58,955 bases of DNA from Bacillus sp. AZ43 (GCA_004570425.1 SPQJ01000026.1:1-58955); one strand, 5' to 3'. Positions 7,267 to 16,938 are shown, numbered from the stretch's first letter. The notes: generated by a model not told the origin, from the letters alone. Numbers and translations: made by a program.

Positions 7267-7962
7267 TCAGGCGGCGTCGGTGCCGGCGGTCGGGTCCTCC
7301 TGGACCGGCCGGCCCTGGACGTAGGCGGCGGGGTCGCTGCCCGGGGTCGGGCCGTCGGCGAGCCACCGGGCGAAACCGGCGGGGTCGCGCCGTTCCAGCT
7401 CGTCGAGGAGCTCCGCCCGCCGCCGCGCCAGCGTGGCCCGCGCGATCGCCGCCGGGTGACCGGCCAGCGCGGCCGACGTGCGCTGCCACTCCCGTCCGAG
7501 CGCGGCGGTGTCGAGCAGCCGGGCCGGGGACACCGGCTCGGCCGCGTGCGCGGTCGGCAGCAGCCGCACCTCGGCGGGTGCGGCGGACACCGGTGGGGCG
7601 GCCGGTCGCGGCGTCGCACCCCGGGACCGCAGCGCCCGCAGCCCGAGCCAGGACCCGGCCACGACCACCGCCACCAGCAGCGCCACCGCCCCTCCGGCCA
7701 GCGCGGCGACGCCCGCCAGGGCGAGCAGCGCGGCCACCGTCCACGCCGCCGCCTGGACGGCGGCCTCCACCAGGGAGCGGCGATCGTGCCCGGGGGTGTC
7801 CCGGACGATGCCGACGGCCGTGCAGGCGGCCAGCGCCCCGGCCAGGCCGACGGCGACCAGGCCGGGGCCGCGGAGCCCGAGCCCACCGACGACGGCCAGG
7901 GCCCCGGCGCAGAGCACGCCGGTCGACCGGAGCAGCCGGGGCAGGGGTCCGCGGTCGGGCAC
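7267..7962 (-). CDS. Hypothetical membrane protein, 231 aa
   Basis: No family recognised. The N-terminal half (about 10-110) is almost all Ala/Leu/Val/Gly and likely forms four membrane helices, with a short charged break (RDTPGHDRRSLVEAA) between the second and third. The C-terminal half is soluble, with a helical stretch (ARATLARRRAELLDELERRD) and a Pro/Gly-rich end. The GTG start at 7962 follows TGGAGG. It is divergent from the universal stress protein gene with 146 bp between. Sharing that promoter region hints at stress-linked expression, but nothing in the protein shows it. Confidence 0.7.
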   Translation of the reverse strand: MPDRGPLPRLLRSTGVLCAGALAVVGGLGLRGPGLVAVGLAGALAACTAVGIVRDTPGHDRRSLVEAAVQAAAWTVAALLALAGVAALAGGAVALLVAVVVAGSWLGLRALRSRGATPRPAAPPVSAAPAEVRLLPTAHAAEPVSPARLLDTAALGREWQRTSAALAGHPAAIARATLARRRAELLDELERRDPAGFARWLADGPTPGSDPAAYVQGRPVQEDPTAGTDAA

Positions 7963-8108
7963 GGGGGCCTCCAGGGAAGGGCCGGGACGGGCCGTCTGCT
8001 CCTACCCGGTCGCGCCCCGGATGCACACGGCGACCGGAACTCTTCCCTCCGCGCGCCAGGACGAGGACCCTCGACACCAGGAGAGGACCCGGCTCCCGGA
8101 GGTGCACC

Positions 8109-8999
8109 GTGACGACCTCGACCTCGACCCCGCTCGCCCGGCCCGACGCGGCCGGCGGCCCGGACGGCGCGCGTGAGGTGCTCGTCGGCGTCGACGGCTC
8201 CGAGTGCGGCCTGGAGGCCGTGCGATGGGCGGCGAGGGAGGCCGCCCGGCGCGAGGCCCCGCTGCGGATCCTGCACGCGGCGCCCTACCTCGGGCAGCCG
8301 AGCGCGGACGGCGCCCCACCGCCGGAGCTGCCCCGCGCGCGGCGCATCACCGCACAGGCCTACACCGTCGCGCGGCACACCTCCCCCGGCGTCCAGGCGG
8401 CGACCGAGGTGGTGCCGGGCGACCCGGTGCCCACCCTGCTGAGGGCCGCGGCGGGCGGCCGGCTCGTCGTCCTCGGGAGCACCGCCACGGGCGCGCCCGA
8501 CGAGTACGTGCGCGCCTCGGTGACCCTGCGCGTGGCCGCCCGCTCCCCGCAGCCGGTCGTCGTCGTGCCGCGGCAGCGGGGCACCGACGCCGGGCGGCCC
8601 GTCGTCGCGGTGCTGGGCGTCGGCGACCGGGACGACGACGCCGCGGTGGCCACGTTCGCGGCGGACGCCGCGACACGCTCCGGCGTCGGGCTCCGGCTGC
8701 TGCGGACCCGTTCGGCGACCGGCAGCTGGGTCGACGACGCGGACGAGTGGCGGGAGCGCCACCCCACGCTCGAGGTGCAGACCACCGACATGCCCGGGCT
8801 CCGCGGGGACCAGCTGCTGCGCGCGACCTGCCCCACCCCGCTGCTGGTGATCAGCGCCGGCCACGGCACCCTGCTGCACCGCGACCTCGACGGCCCGCAC
8901 CGGCGGCTGCTGCGGCACTGCACCTCGCCGATGGCGCTGGTGCCGCCGGTGCACCGGCCGGAGCTCGAGCCGCGCGAGGAGATCGTCGCCCTGGGCTGA
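8109..8999 (+). CDS. Universal stress protein (tandem UspA-like)
   Basis: A 296-residue cytosolic protein about the size of two Usp domains. The first (about 22-155) is clear: EVLVGVDGSECGLEAVRWAA at its start and, before its last strand, LGSTATGAPDEYVRAS, the place of the ATP-binding G-x2-G-x9-G(S/T) loop, which looks degenerate. The second half (about 165-290) keeps the alternating strand/helix pattern and the closing strand CTSPMALVPPV but has no recognisable nucleotide loop, so it may be a structural domain. Usp proteins help actinobacteria survive starvation and hypoxia; a specific role is not visible. GTG at 8109 follows GGAGG. Confidence 0.85.
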   Translation: MTTSTSTPLARPDAAGGPDGAREVLVGVDGSECGLEAVRWAAREAARREAPLRILHAAPYLGQPSADGAPPPELPRARRITAQAYTVARHTSPGVQAATEVVPGDPVPTLLRAAAGGRLVVLGSTATGAPDEYVRASVTLRVAARSPQPVVVVPRQRGTDAGRPVVAVLGVGDRDDDAAVATFAADAATRSGVGLRLLRTRSATGSWVDDADEWRERHPTLEVQTTDMPGLRGDQLLRATCPTPLLVISAGHGTLLHRDLDGPHRRLLRHCTSPMALVPPVHRPELEPREEIVALG

Positions 9000-9175
9000 T
9001 CCACGCGGTCCCCGGTCCCGCCCGTCGTCCTCCCGCCGGGCCGCTGCCGCGTGTCCGGGTGAAACGTCCGGCGCCGTCCAGGAATCTCACAGGGCGTGCA
9101 CAGCGCTGCACCAGAGCACACACGCAGAGTGGAACCAGTCGCGGCCGCCCGGCTGCGCGCAGGGAGGACACCGCA

Positions 9176-10489
9176 GTGACTGAGCACGGACACCCGACGG
9201 TCCCGGGAGGCACGCCCGGAGAGGGAGCGGCCCCGCAGCCGCCGGCCCAGGGGTACGGGGGTCACGGCGGCTGGTCCCCCGGCGGCCACTACCCGACCGC
9301 GCCGCAGCCGGCCTACTCGGCACCGGGTGGCCAGCCGGCCGCGCCGCAGGCGGAACCGGTGCCGGAGCCCCCGGCGGCGCCGCCGGAGAAGCGCGGATCC
9401 GGTCGGCTGCGCATCGGGCTGGCCGGTCTCGTGGCCGGCGCCCTGATCGGCGGCGGCGCCGGAGCCGGCGTGGCGGCGCTGGTCGACGACCCGGCGCCCG
9501 CGGCGAGCTCCGGGTCCTCCGCGCAGAGCGTCGTCATCGAGAACCCGGAGACCGCGACGACCGCCACCGCGGCCGCGGCGAAGGCGGCCCCCAGCGTGGT
9601 GACCGTCTACGTGAGCAGCGGGTCGGGGTCCGGGAGCGGCTCGGGCGTCGTCCTCACCGAGGACGGCTACGTGCTCACCAACAACCACGTCGTCGCCGGG
9701 AGCGGCGGCTCGCCCTCGGTGCAGGTGCGCACCGCCGACGGCGAGCTCTACGACGCGACCGTGGTCGGCACCGACGTCGCCTCCGATCTCGCCGTCCTCC
9801 GCCTCGAGGGTGCCGAGGACCTCGAGCCCGCGACCTTCGCCGACTCCGACGACGTCCAGGTCGGCGACGTGGCCGTGGCCATCGGGGCCCCGCTCGGCCT
9901 GTCCAACACCGTCACCGACGGCATCATCAGCGCCACGGGTCGGGCCGTGCAGACCGGCTCCAGCCAGGACGACGCGACCGTGCTCGACGCCCTGCAGACC
10001 GACGCCGCGATCAATCCGGGCAACTCCGGCGGCGCGCTGGTGAACGGCGCCGGCGAGGTCATCGGCATCAACACCGCCATCGCCACCGTCGCCTCGGGAC
10101 TGCCCGGGTCGCAGTCGCAGAGCGGGAACATCGGGGTCGGTTTCGCCATCCCGAGCAACGCCGCCCAGCGCATCGCCCAGGAGATCATCGAGAACGGCTC
10201 GGCGACACGGGCCTACCTCGGGGTGCGCGCGCAGACCGCCGGGGACGACCAGAACCCCGAGGTCGGGACGGGCGCGGAGATCGTCTCCGTCGAGCCCGAC
10301 AGCGCCGCCGCCGAGGCGGGCCTGCAGCCCGGCGACGTCATCACCGCCGTCGGCGACCGGCCGGTGACGACGTCGACCGAGCTGACCGCCGCGGTGCGCA
10401 GCCAGGATCCGGGCGAGACCGTCAGCCTCACCGTGCGGCGCGGGAACCAGGAGCGCACCGCCGAGGTCACCCTCGGTTCCACCAGCTGA
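9176..10489 (+). CDS. HtrA/DegP-type membrane-anchored serine protease with PDZ domain
   Basis: 437 residues in four parts: a Pro/Gly/Gln-rich cytoplasmic N-terminus (about 1-75), one membrane helix (about 80-105, LAGLVAGALIGGGAGAGVAA), a trypsin-like domain and a C-terminal PDZ domain (about 345-437). The catalytic triad is complete: His171 in NNHVV, Asp204 in SDLAVL, Ser284 in NPGNSGGAL. The PDZ has the usual AGLQPGDVI. Such proteases degrade or refold misfolded exported proteins outside the membrane. GTG at 9176 follows AGGGAGGA. It stands alone between usp and the DUF445 gene. The upstream region has a partial dyad near 9096-9111 but no clear SigE-type promoter. Confidence 0.9.
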   Translation: MTEHGHPTVPGGTPGEGAAPQPPAQGYGGHGGWSPGGHYPTAPQPAYSAPGGQPAAPQAEPVPEPPAAPPEKRGSGRLRIGLAGLVAGALIGGGAGAGVAALVDDPAPAASSGSSAQSVVIENPETATTATAAAAKAAPSVVTVYVSSGSGSGSGSGVVLTEDGYVLTNNHVVAGSGGSPSVQVRTADGELYDATVVGTDVASDLAVLRLEGAEDLEPATFADSDDVQVGDVAVAIGAPLGLSNTVTDGIISATGRAVQTGSSQDDATVLDALQTDAAINPGNSGGALVNGAGEVIGINTAIATVASGLPGSQSQSGNIGVGFAIPSNAAQRIAQEIIENGSATRAYLGVRAQTAGDDQNPEVGTGAEIVSVEPDSAAAEAGLQPGDVITAVGDRPVTTSTELTAAVRSQDPGETVSLTVRRGNQERTAEVTLGSTS

Positions 10490-10496
10490 GCCCTTC

Positions 10497-10502
10497 TAGG
10501 CT
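10497..10502 (+). promoter_or_regulatory. Leaderless -10 box (TAGGCT) of the DUF445 gene
   Basis: TAGGCT lies seven nt before the GTG at 10510 and eight nt after the htrA stop. It explains why the apparent GGAGG overlaps the start codon: translation would begin at the 5' end. Confidence 0.5.
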
Positions 10503-10509
10503 CCTGGAG

Positions 10510-11790
10510 GTGCCCGGCTCCCGACCGCTCGCCCCGCTCGCCGGATCCCTCGACGACCCGGCGCGGGCCCGCGACCTCGCCCGGATGAAGCGGCTGGCGA
10601 CCGGGCTCTTCCTGGTCGCCGCCGCCGTCTTCCTCGCCTGCGTGCTGCTCGGCGAGGACGCCGGCGCCTGGGTGGGGTACGTCCGGGCGACCGCCGAGGC
10701 CTCGATGGTCGGCGCCCTGGCCGACTGGTTCGCCGTCACCGCCCTGTTCCGGCACCCGTTGCGGCTGCCCATCCCGCACACGGCGATCATCCCGCGCAAG
10801 AAGGACCAGATCGGCGAGAGCCTGGGCACCTTCGTCCAGGAGAACTTCCTGACCCGTGCCGTGGTCGAGGAGAAGCTGACCACCGTCGACGTCCCCGGGC
10901 GCCTGGGCGACTTCCTCGCCGCCCCGGGTCGCGCGGAACGCCTGGCCGGTGACGCGTCGGCGGTGCTGACCGCGGTCACCCAGTTGCTGCGCGACGAGGA
11001 CCTGGAGCCGGCGGTCGCGGCGCTGGTCGACCGCAAGCTGCACGAGACGCCGGCGGCCCCCGTGCTGGCCCGCGTGCTCGAGCTGGTCGTGGAGGGCGAC
11101 CGCCACCAGGAGGTGCTCTCGGCCGCGCTCCGGCTGCTGGCCCGGTTCCTGCACGAGAACCGCGTGGTCTTCCGCGCCCAGCTGGGCGACGCCTCCCCCG
11201 CCTGGGTCCCCGACTGGGTCGACGACAAGGTGTTCGACAAGGTCTTCGCGGGGCTGCAGGGCTTCCTCGAGGAGGTGGGCGCCGATGCCCGGCACGAGCT
11301 GCGCCGGTCCTACGACGCCCGGCTGCGCGCCTACGTCCACGCGCTGCGCACCGATCCGGGCACCGCCGCGCGGGTCGAGGACCTGAAGAAGGAGCTGCTC
11401 GAGCACCCGGCGGTGCGCACCTGGTCGGGCTCGCTGTGGACCAATGCGAAGAACGCCGTGCTCACCGCCGCCGCGGACCCGGGGTCGGAGCTGCGGGCCC
11501 GCGTCGCCGGGCTGATCACCGACGGCGCCCGGCTGCTCCGGACCGACCCGACCGTGCGGGAGCTCGTGCAGCGGCACACCCACCGCATCGCGGGCTCGGT
11601 GGTGGAGCGGTTCTCCGGCGACCTGGCCGACCTGGTCAGCAGCACGGTCGCCCGCTGGGACACCGAGGAGACCAGCCGGCGCATCGAGCTGCAGGTGGGC
11701 CGCGACCTGCAGTGGATCCGGGTCAACGGCACCGTCGTCGGCGGGCTGGCCGGCCTGGTCATCTACACCGTCGCCCAGCTCCTCGGCTGA
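10510..11790 (+). CDS. DUF445 family protein
   Basis: A 426-residue protein of the DUF445 family, widespread in actinobacteria and of unknown function. It has a membrane helix near the N-terminus (about 27-46, KRLATGLFLVAAAVFLACVL), the family signature ASMVGALADWFAVTALFRHP (about 61-80) followed by IPHTAIIPRKKDQIG, a long helical body, and a closing helix (GTVVGGLAGLVIYTVAQLL). Both ends are therefore probably in the membrane with the helical body on one side. GTG at 10510 is chosen because of the leaderless box seven nt upstream; ATG at 10585 is the alternative. It converges on rlmB across a 61-bp gap. Confidence 0.8.
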   Translation: MPGSRPLAPLAGSLDDPARARDLARMKRLATGLFLVAAAVFLACVLLGEDAGAWVGYVRATAEASMVGALADWFAVTALFRHPLRLPIPHTAIIPRKKDQIGESLGTFVQENFLTRAVVEEKLTTVDVPGRLGDFLAAPGRAERLAGDASAVLTAVTQLLRDEDLEPAVAALVDRKLHETPAAPVLARVLELVVEGDRHQEVLSAALRLLARFLHENRVVFRAQLGDASPAWVPDWVDDKVFDKVFAGLQGFLEEVGADARHELRRSYDARLRAYVHALRTDPGTAARVEDLKKELLEHPAVRTWSGSLWTNAKNAVLTAAADPGSELRARVAGLITDGARLLRTDPTVRELVQRHTHRIAGSVVERFSGDLADLVSSTVARWDTEETSRRIELQVGRDLQWIRVNGTVVGGLAGLVIYTVAQLLG

Positions 11791-11797
11791 AAGAGGA

Positions 11798-11848
11798 CCC
11801 CCTTGCTCCCCACCGCTCGCAGGCTCGCGGCGGGCCCCTGCAAGGGGG
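11798..11848. repeat. Inverted repeat between convergent genes (CCCCCTTGC ... GCAAGGGGG)
   Basis: Nine-base arms (11798-11806 and 11840-11848) are separated by 33 GC-rich bases. They fill the gap between the DUF445 stop and the rlmB stop. The position suits a bidirectional terminator, but the loop is long. The motif may be a dispersed repeat of this lineage; I cannot test that here. Confidence 0.35.
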
Positions 11849-11851
11849 CCA

Positions 11852-12811
11852 TCAGCGGCGGGCGGCGCCCGCGGCGTAGAGGGCGATGCCGGCGGCGACG
11901 CTCACGTTGAGCGACTCGGTGTCGCGGTCGATCGGGATGCGGACGACGACGTCGCACCTCTCCCGCACCAGCCGGGACAGCCCCGTGCCCTCCGCGCCCA
12001 CGACGAGCGCCACCGGGTCGGCGAAGCCGTCGTAGTCCTGCAGCTCGACGTCGCCGTCACCCGCCAGGCCGACGGTCTGCAGGCCGGCGTCCTGGTAGGA
12101 CCCCAGCGCGCGGGCCAGGTTGACCGCACGCGCCACCGGGATGCGGGCGGCCGCGCCGGCACTGGTCCGCCAGGCCGACGCGGTCATGCCGACCGCCCGG
12201 CGCTGCGGCACGACGACGCCGTGGGCGTCGAACGCGGCCGCCGAGCGGACCACGGCACCGAGGTTGCGCGGGTCGGTGACGCCGTCCATCGCGACGATGA
12301 GCGGCGGGCGGCCGGAGTCGCGGGCGAGGTCGAGCAGCTCGTCCGGGTGCGCGTACTCGTAGGGCGGAACCTGCAGGCCGATGCCCTGGTGCAGGGCGCC
12401 GCCCGACATCCGGTCGAACTCGGCCTTGCCGACCTCGAGCAGCGGCAGTCCGCGGTCCGCGGCCAGGCCGAGGGCCTCGGCGATCCGCTCGTCGGTCGTC
12501 CGCTGGGTGTCCCCGGTGACGACGTACAGCGCCGTGGCCGGGATCTTCGCCCGCAGCGCCTCGACGACGGGGTTGCGGCCGAGCAGCAGCTCGGGCGCCT
12601 CCTCGGCGCGCTGGCGGGCGCGGGCACGGTCGGCGCGGGCGCGCTGCTCGGCGGCGGCGCGACGCTGGGCCGGGTGCCCGGGGCGGGCCTCCGCCGGCGG
12701 TGTGGCGCCGCGGCCGGCCAGCGACCGTCGGTTCTTGCCGCCGGTGCCGGCGGTGGCGCGCTTCTTGCCGGCGCCGTCGCTGCGGCCTCGGCGCTGACTG
12801 TTGCCGGCCAT
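11852..12811 (-). CDS. rlmB: 23S rRNA (guanosine-2'-O)-methyltransferase RlmB (TrmH/SpoU family)
   Basis: 319 residues: a basic, low-complexity N-terminal tail (about 1-75), an RNA-binding substrate domain ([12 protein letters not shown]) and a C-terminal SpoU domain. The three SpoU motifs are present: [27 protein letters not shown] and [19 protein letters not shown]. RlmB methylates G2251 (E. coli numbering) of 23S rRNA with S-adenosylmethionine. In mycobacteria the gene also follows cysS. Its ATG overlaps the cysS stop by one base (TGATG), so it is probably translated by coupling. The long Arg/Ala-rich tail is common in high-GC homologues. An exact target other than G2251 cannot be excluded. 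Confidence 0.85.
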   Translation of the reverse strand: MAGNSQRRGRSDGAGKKRATAGTGGKNRRSLAGRGATPPAEARPGHPAQRRAAAEQRARADRARARQRAEEAPELLLGRNPVVEALRAKIPATALYVVTGDTQRTTDERIAEALGLAADRGLPLLEVGKAEFDRMSGGALHQGIGLQVPPYEYAHPDELLDLARDSGRPPLIVAMDGVTDPRNLGAVVRSAAAFDAHGVVVPQRRAVGMTASAWRTSAGAAARIPVARAVNLARALGSYQDAGLQTVGLAGDGDVELQDYDGFADPVALVVGAEGTGLSRLVRERCDVVVRIPIDRDTESLNVSVAAGIALYAAGAARR

Positions 12812-14214
12812 CAGCGGCTCAGCTCCCATCGGGGTCCTTGCGGGGTGTCCTCGACGGAGACGCCGAGGGCGGTGAGCTGGTCGCGGATCGCGTCGGCGGC
12901 GGCGAAGTCCTTGCGGGCGCGCGCGGCCTGTCGCTGCTCCAGGGCGAGGGCGACCAGGCCGTCGGTGGCCTGGGCCAGCCGGTCGTCGGAGCCGGTCGCC
13001 CAGCGCGGGTCGAGCGGGTCGAGGCCGAGCACGCCGAGCATCGCGCGCACCGATCCCAGGGCGCCGGCGACCGCGGCCTCGTCGCCGTCGGCCAGCGCGG
13101 TGTTGCCCTGGCGGACGGTCTCGTGGATCGCCGCGACGGCGGCCGGTGTGCCGAGGTCGTCGTCGAGGGCGGCGGTGAACTCGGCGCAGAGCACCGGCGC
13201 ACCGGCGTCGGCACCGACGCGCTCGGCCGCCCGCTTCACGAACGACTCGATGCGCCGGTAGGCCGAGCCGGCCTCCTCGAGCGCGGCGTCGGTGAACTCG
13301 ATCGTCGAGCGGTAGTGCGGGGCGACCAGGTAGTAGCGCAGCTCGACCGGCCGGACCCGCTGGACGACCTCGTCGACGAGGGCGGTGTTGCCCAGCGACT
13401 TGCTCATCTTCTCGCCGCCGAGGGTCACCCAGCCGTTGTGCAGCCAGTACTGCGCGAAGCCCCCGCCGGCGGCGCGCGACTGGGCCTGCTCGTTCTCGTG
13501 GTGCGGGAAGCGCAGATCCAGGCCGCCGCCGTGGATGTCGAACTCCGGCCCGAGGTAGCGCTCGGCCATGGCGGAGCACTCGATGTGCCAGCCCGGCCGG
13601 CCGGGCCCCCAGGGGGTCGGCCAGGACGCCGTCTCGGGCTCGCCGTCCTTGCGCCCCTTCCACAGGGCGAAGTCGCGGGGGTCCCGCTTGCGCTCGTCGG
13701 TGTCGGTGTCGGCCGCCGGCTCCAGGTTCTCCAGCTTCTGGCCGGTGAGCGCGCCGTACTCCGGGAAGGAGCGCACGTCGAAGTAGACGTCGCCGTCGAC
13801 GGCGTAGGCGTGGCCGCGGTCGATCAGCCGCTGGATCAGCGTGACCATGTCGGGCACGTGGCCGGTCGCCCGCGGCTCGTACGTGGGCGGCAGCATGCCG
13901 AGGGCGTCGTAGGCGCGGGTGACCGCCAGCTCGTATCGGTACGCCCAGGCCCACCACGGGACGTCGTGCTCGGCGGCCTTGGCGAGGATCTTGTCCTCGA
14001 TGTCGGTGACGTTGCGGATCAGCGTCACCGCCATGCCGTGCCCCTGCTCCAGCCAGCGGCGCAGCACGTCGAAGACGAGGGCGGCGCGGACGTGGCCGAC
14101 GTGCGGAGGGCCCTGCGGGGTGAGGCCGCAGACGTACATGGAGGCCTCGCCCGGGCGCAGGGGCGTGAAGTCGCGGACCGCGCGGGCGGCCGTGTCGTAC
14201 AGGCGGAGGCTCAC
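12811..14214 (-). CDS. cysS: Cysteine--tRNA ligase
   Basis: 467 residues, the normal length of a class I cysteinyl-tRNA synthetase. The HIGH-type motif is [10 protein letters not shown] (about 37-46) and the KMSKS loop is EKMSKSLGN (about 267-275). The zinc ligand region has Cys in MYVCG and CSAMAERY. The MshC paralogue (mycothiol ligase) has similar motifs, but this protein's length, its C-terminal anticodon-binding part and its position after ispD-ispF, as in mycobacteria, favour cysS. The ispF stop is ten bases upstream and rlmB overlaps its end, so the genes form one transcript. Confidence 0.92.
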   Translation of the reverse strand: MSLRLYDTAARAVRDFTPLRPGEASMYVCGLTPQGPPHVGHVRAALVFDVLRRWLEQGHGMAVTLIRNVTDIEDKILAKAAEHDVPWWAWAYRYELAVTRAYDALGMLPPTYEPRATGHVPDMVTLIQRLIDRGHAYAVDGDVYFDVRSFPEYGALTGQKLENLEPAADTDTDERKRDPRDFALWKGRKDGEPETASWPTPWGPGRPGWHIECSAMAERYLGPEFDIHGGGLDLRFPHHENEQAQSRAAGGGFAQYWLHNGWVTLGGEKMSKSLGNTALVDEVVQRVRPVELRYYLVAPHYRSTIEFTDAALEEAGSAYRRIESFVKRAAERVGADAGAPVLCAEFTAALDDDLGTPAAVAAIHETVRQGNTALADGDEAAVAGALGSVRAMLGVLGLDPLDPRWATGSDDRLAQATDGLVALALEQRQAARARKDFAAADAIRDQLTALGVSVEDTPQGPRWELSR

Positions 14215-14224
14215 TGCGCGGAGT

Positions 14225-14746
14225 CTACGGAGTCTCCGCGCTCTCCCCGGTCCCCGCCGGAGCGGTCTCCCCCGTCCGGACCACCAGCGCGGTGGCGATC
14301 GCGGCCCGGCCCTCGCCGCGCCCGGTCAGCCCGAGCCCGTCGGTGGTGGTGGCGGTCAGGCTCACCGGTGCGCCCAGCGCGGCGGTGAGCACCGCCTCCG
14401 CCTCGGCCCGGCGCGGGCCGATCCGCGGGGTGTTGCCGATCAGCTGGACCGACGCGTTGCCCACGACCCAGCCGGCGGCCGCGAGCACCTCCCGGACGTG
14501 GGCCAGGACGGCGGCGCCGCGGGCGCCGGCCCAGCGCGGGTCGTCGGTGCCGAGCAGGCCGCCGATGTCGCCGAGCCCGGCCGCCGAGAGGACGGCGTCG
14601 GTGAGGGCGTGCGCCACGACGTCGCCGTCCGAGTGGCCGGCGCAGCCGTCGGCGTCCGGCCATTCGAGACCGGCCAGCCAGCAGGCCCGGCCCGCCTCGA
14701 CCGGGTGCACGTCGGTACCGGTGCCGACGCGCGGGAGCGCGGTCAT
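14225..14746 (-). CDS. ispF: 2-C-methyl-D-erythritol 2,4-cyclodiphosphate synthase
   Basis: 173 residues, fifth enzyme of the MEP isoprenoid pathway. It closes CDP-methylerythritol 2-phosphate to the cyclodiphosphate with loss of CMP. Metal ligands are visible as Asp12 and His14 in TDVHP and His46 in GDVVAHAL. The substrate-binding [17 protein letters not shown] is intact near the C-terminus. The ATG at 14746 overlaps the ispD stop by four bases (ATGA), so the two are translated together; in some bacteria they are a single fused protein. Confidence 0.93.
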   Translation of the reverse strand: MTALPRVGTGTDVHPVEAGRACWLAGLEWPDADGCAGHSDGDVVAHALTDAVLSAAGLGDIGGLLGTDDPRWAGARGAAVLAHVREVLAAAGWVVGNASVQLIGNTPRIGPRRAEAEAVLTAALGAPVSLTATTTDGLGLTGRGEGRAAIATALVVRTGETAPAGTGESAETP

Positions 14747-15420
14747 CGCCGGTCCTCCGCGGCGCTCAGCGACAGCTCGGCGACGACCAGGTCGTGGGGC
14801 ACGGTGATCTTGGCCGACCGCTCGTCGCCGGTCACGGTCGCGACCGGCACCCCGGCGGCACGGACGACCGCGGCGTCGTCGGTCAGGTCCGCGTCCTCGT
14901 CGAGGGCTGCGTAGGCGGCCACCAGCGCCGACCGGGCGAACCCCTGCGGGGTCTGCACGCGGCGCAGCGTGGCCCGGGGGACGGTCTCGGTGACCAGCCC
15001 CTCGCCGTCCACCACCACGGTGGTGTCGACGACCGGCAGCACCGGGACGACGGCCGGCGCGCCGGCGGCCAGCGCGCCGAGGACCCGGGCGACCACGTCG
15101 GGAGGGGTGAGCGGCCGCGCGGCGTCGTGCACGAGGACGACGTCGGCGGCCGGGCTCGCCACGGCCAGCCCGGCGCGGACCGAGGCGGTGCGGCTGGACC
15201 CGCCGTCGGCGATCCGGACGTCGGCCGGCAGGACGGCGGCGAACGCCTCGCGGGCGGACGACGGGACGGTCACGACGACCTCGTCGACGCCGCCGGCACG
15301 CAGGCCGTCGACCGCCCAGCAGACCAGTGGCCGGCCGGCGAGCGGCACCAGCGCCTTCGGGAGTTCTGCCCCCAGACGCGAACCACTCCCGGCCGCTGCG
15401 ACGATCGCGACAGCGTGCAC
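14743..15420 (-). CDS. ispD: 2-C-methyl-D-erythritol 4-phosphate cytidylyltransferase
   Basis: 225 residues, third enzyme of the MEP pathway, joining CTP and methylerythritol phosphate. The nucleotide-binding loop [13 protein letters not shown] (about 5-17) and the [10 protein letters not shown] motif are typical, as is [16 protein letters not shown]. The start is GTG at 15420, close to the family start. carD lies 50 bp upstream in the same direction, as in mycobacteria, so CarD and the isoprenoid genes are likely co-transcribed. Confidence 0.93.
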   Translation of the reverse strand: MHAVAIVAAAGSGSRLGAELPKALVPLAGRPLVCWAVDGLRAGGVDEVVVTVPSSAREAFAAVLPADVRIADGGSSRTASVRAGLAVASPAADVVLVHDAARPLTPPDVVARVLGALAAGAPAVVPVLPVVDTTVVVDGEGLVTETVPRATLRRVQTPQGFARSALVAAYAALDEDADLTDDAAVVRAAGVPVATVTGDERSAKITVPHDLVVAELSLSAAEDRR

Positions 15421-15470
15421 GGGAGTGGTCCGGGCGGTTCTGGGGTGGTGCGGAGCGCTCAGCGGAGTGC

Positions 15471-15953
15471 TCAGCTGGCGAGGACCTCGTCGAGGAGCAC
15501 CTCGGCCTTGTCCTCGTTGGTGCCCTCGGCCAGGGCCAGCTCGCTGACCAGGATCTGGCGGGCCTTGGAGAGCATGCGCTTCTCGCCGGCGGAGAGGCCA
15601 CGGTCCTTGTCGCGGCGCCAGAGGTCGCGCACGACCTCGGCCACCTTGTTCACGTCGCCGGAGGCCAGCTTCTCGAGGTTGGCCTTGTAGCGGCGCGACC
15701 AGTTGGTCGGCTCCTCGGTGTGCGGCGCGCGGAGCACCTCGAAGACCCGGTTGAGGCCCTCCTGGCCGACGACGTCGCGGACGCCGACGATCTCCGCGTT
15801 GTCGGCCGGGACCCGGACGGTGAGGTCGCCCTGGGCGACCTTCAGCACGAGGTAGGCCTTCTGCTCGCCCTTGATGGTGCGCTGCTCGATCGCCTCGATC
15901 AGTGCGGCACCGTGATGCGGATAGACGACGGTCTCGCCGACAGTGAAGCCCAT
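15471..15953 (-). CDS. carD: CarD-family RNA polymerase-binding transcription factor
   Basis: 160 residues. The N-terminal domain (about 1-55, [18 protein letters not shown]) is the RNA-polymerase-interacting Tudor-like fold; the C-terminal helical domain (about 65-160) contacts the upstream edge of the -10 element. In mycobacteria CarD is essential and stabilises the open complex at rRNA and many other promoters. The ATG at 15953 follows AAAGGGG, and a TAACCT box lies at 15981-15986. It heads the carD-ispD-ispF-cysS-rlmB unit. The C-terminal leucine-rich helix ends in [10 protein letters not shown], as in homologues. Confidence 0.93.
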   Translation of the reverse strand: MGFTVGETVVYPHHGAALIEAIEQRTIKGEQKAYLVLKVAQGDLTVRVPADNAEIVGVRDVVGQEGLNRVFEVLRAPHTEEPTNWSRRYKANLEKLASGDVNKVAEVVRDLWRRDKDRGLSAGEKRMLSKARQILVSELALAEGTNEDKAEVLLDEVLAS

Positions 15954-15980
15954 GTGGATGTGACCCCTTTCGCTGTTCCC

Positions 15981-15986
15981 AGGTTA
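15981..15986 (-). promoter_or_regulatory. Candidate -10 (TAACCT) of the carD operon
   Basis: TAACCT on the minus strand would give a leader of roughly 20 nt that holds the AAAGGGG site of carD. No good -35 is seen, which is common for actinobacterial housekeeping promoters. Confidence 0.4.
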
Positions 15987-16074
15987 CCACGGCAGACTGA
16001 CCAACGGATCGGCATCGGGCAGTAAATATGCAGGTCAGAGCGCCGATGCACTGACGAAGGGGGCTTGACAGAGC

Positions 16075-16932
16075 GTGCGCGATGTGCCTCTGCCGAGCCG
16101 CGGGTGGGTCGCCAGGACGCGCGCCCTCGTCCTCGCCACCCATGCCGGGCCGGCCCTCGCCGTGACCACCGTCGCGACCCTCCTGGCCGTCGCCGCGGAC
16201 CTCCCCGTGGCGGGGGTCACCCTGGTGTGCGCGGCCGTACTCGCAGGTCAGGCGTCCATCGGGTGGAGCAACGACTGGCTCGACGCGGACCGCGACCGCG
16301 CCGTCGCGCGCGCCGACAAGCCGGTCGTGCAGGGCGCCGTGAGCCCCCGCCTGCTCCGCTCGGCGGCCGTGCTGGCGGTGGCCCTCGCGGTGGTCCTGTC
16401 GCTGCTGCTCGGGCTGGTCCCGGGCGCGCTGCTGCTCGCCCTGGTGGCCAGCGGGTGGGCGTACAACGCCGGGCTCAAGCGGACCGCGGCGTCCGTGGTC
16501 CCCTACCTGACCGGCTTCGGCGCGCTCCCCGCCGGCGTGGTCGCCGCCGCCCCGGGCGGCCCGGCGGCCCCGTGGTGGCTGGTCACCGCCGGCGCGGCCC
16601 TGGGCGGCGCCGCGCACCTGGCCAACGTCGCCCCCGACCTCGAGGACGACCTCGCCACCGGTGTGCGGGGCCTCCCCCACCGGCTCGGCGCGCGTGGATC
16701 GGCGGTGGTCTGCGCCCTCGTGCTGGGCGCCGCCTCGGCCGTGCTCGTCCTCGGCCCGGACGGTCCGCCGACGGCCGCCGGCTGGGCCGGGCTCGCGCTC
16801 GCCGTGCCCGCCGTCGTCGTCGCCGCGCTGGCGGGCACGGCGCGGTACCGCCGGCTGGCGTTCCCGGCGGTCATGCTGCTGACCGTCCTGGACGTCGTCC
16901 TGCTGCTGGCCGGCGGGGCCGCGCTCGTCTGA
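16075..16932 (+). CDS. UbiA-family membrane prenyltransferase
   Basis: 285 residues with about eight hydrophobic helices. Both Asp-rich motifs are present: NDWLDADRD (66-74) and a second, PDLEDDLATG, at about 186-195. They bind the Mg-diphosphate of a polyprenyl donor, so the enzyme should be catalytically competent. Family members make menaquinone, haem O, arabinan precursors or tetraterpenoid products; the acceptor here cannot be told. It is divergent from carD and converges on the anti-sigma gene with six bases between stops. The GTG at 16075 has only a distant AAGGGGG, so the start is uncertain. Mycobacteria have no such gene at this place. Confidence 0.8.
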   Translation: MRDVPLPSRGWVARTRALVLATHAGPALAVTTVATLLAVAADLPVAGVTLVCAAVLAGQASIGWSNDWLDADRDRAVARADKPVVQGAVSPRLLRSAAVLAVALAVVLSLLLGLVPGALLLALVASGWAYNAGLKRTAASVVPYLTGFGALPAGVVAAAPGGPAAPWWLVTAGAALGGAAHLANVAPDLEDDLATGVRGLPHRLGARGSAVVCALVLGAASAVLVLGPDGPPTAAGWAGLALAVPAVVVAALAGTARYRRLAFPAVMLLTVLDVVLLLAGGAALV

Positions 16933-16938
16933 GCCGCG

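Noticed and set aside
9096-9111. Partial dyad GTGCACAGCGCTGCAC before htrA as a stress operator.
   Set aside because: The arms are interrupted and no matching site or sigma-E-type promoter is evident.
11852-13957. An open frame that would extend rlmB far upstream through cysS.
   Set aside because: The part upstream of 12811 is an out-of-frame reading of cysS. The rlmB start is set by the one-base overlap with the cysS stop.
12811-14214. Reading the cysS gene as mshC (mycothiol cysteine ligase).
   Set aside because: Length, C-terminal part and the ispD-ispF-cysS-rlmB context match cysteinyl-tRNA synthetase; mshC usually lies elsewhere.
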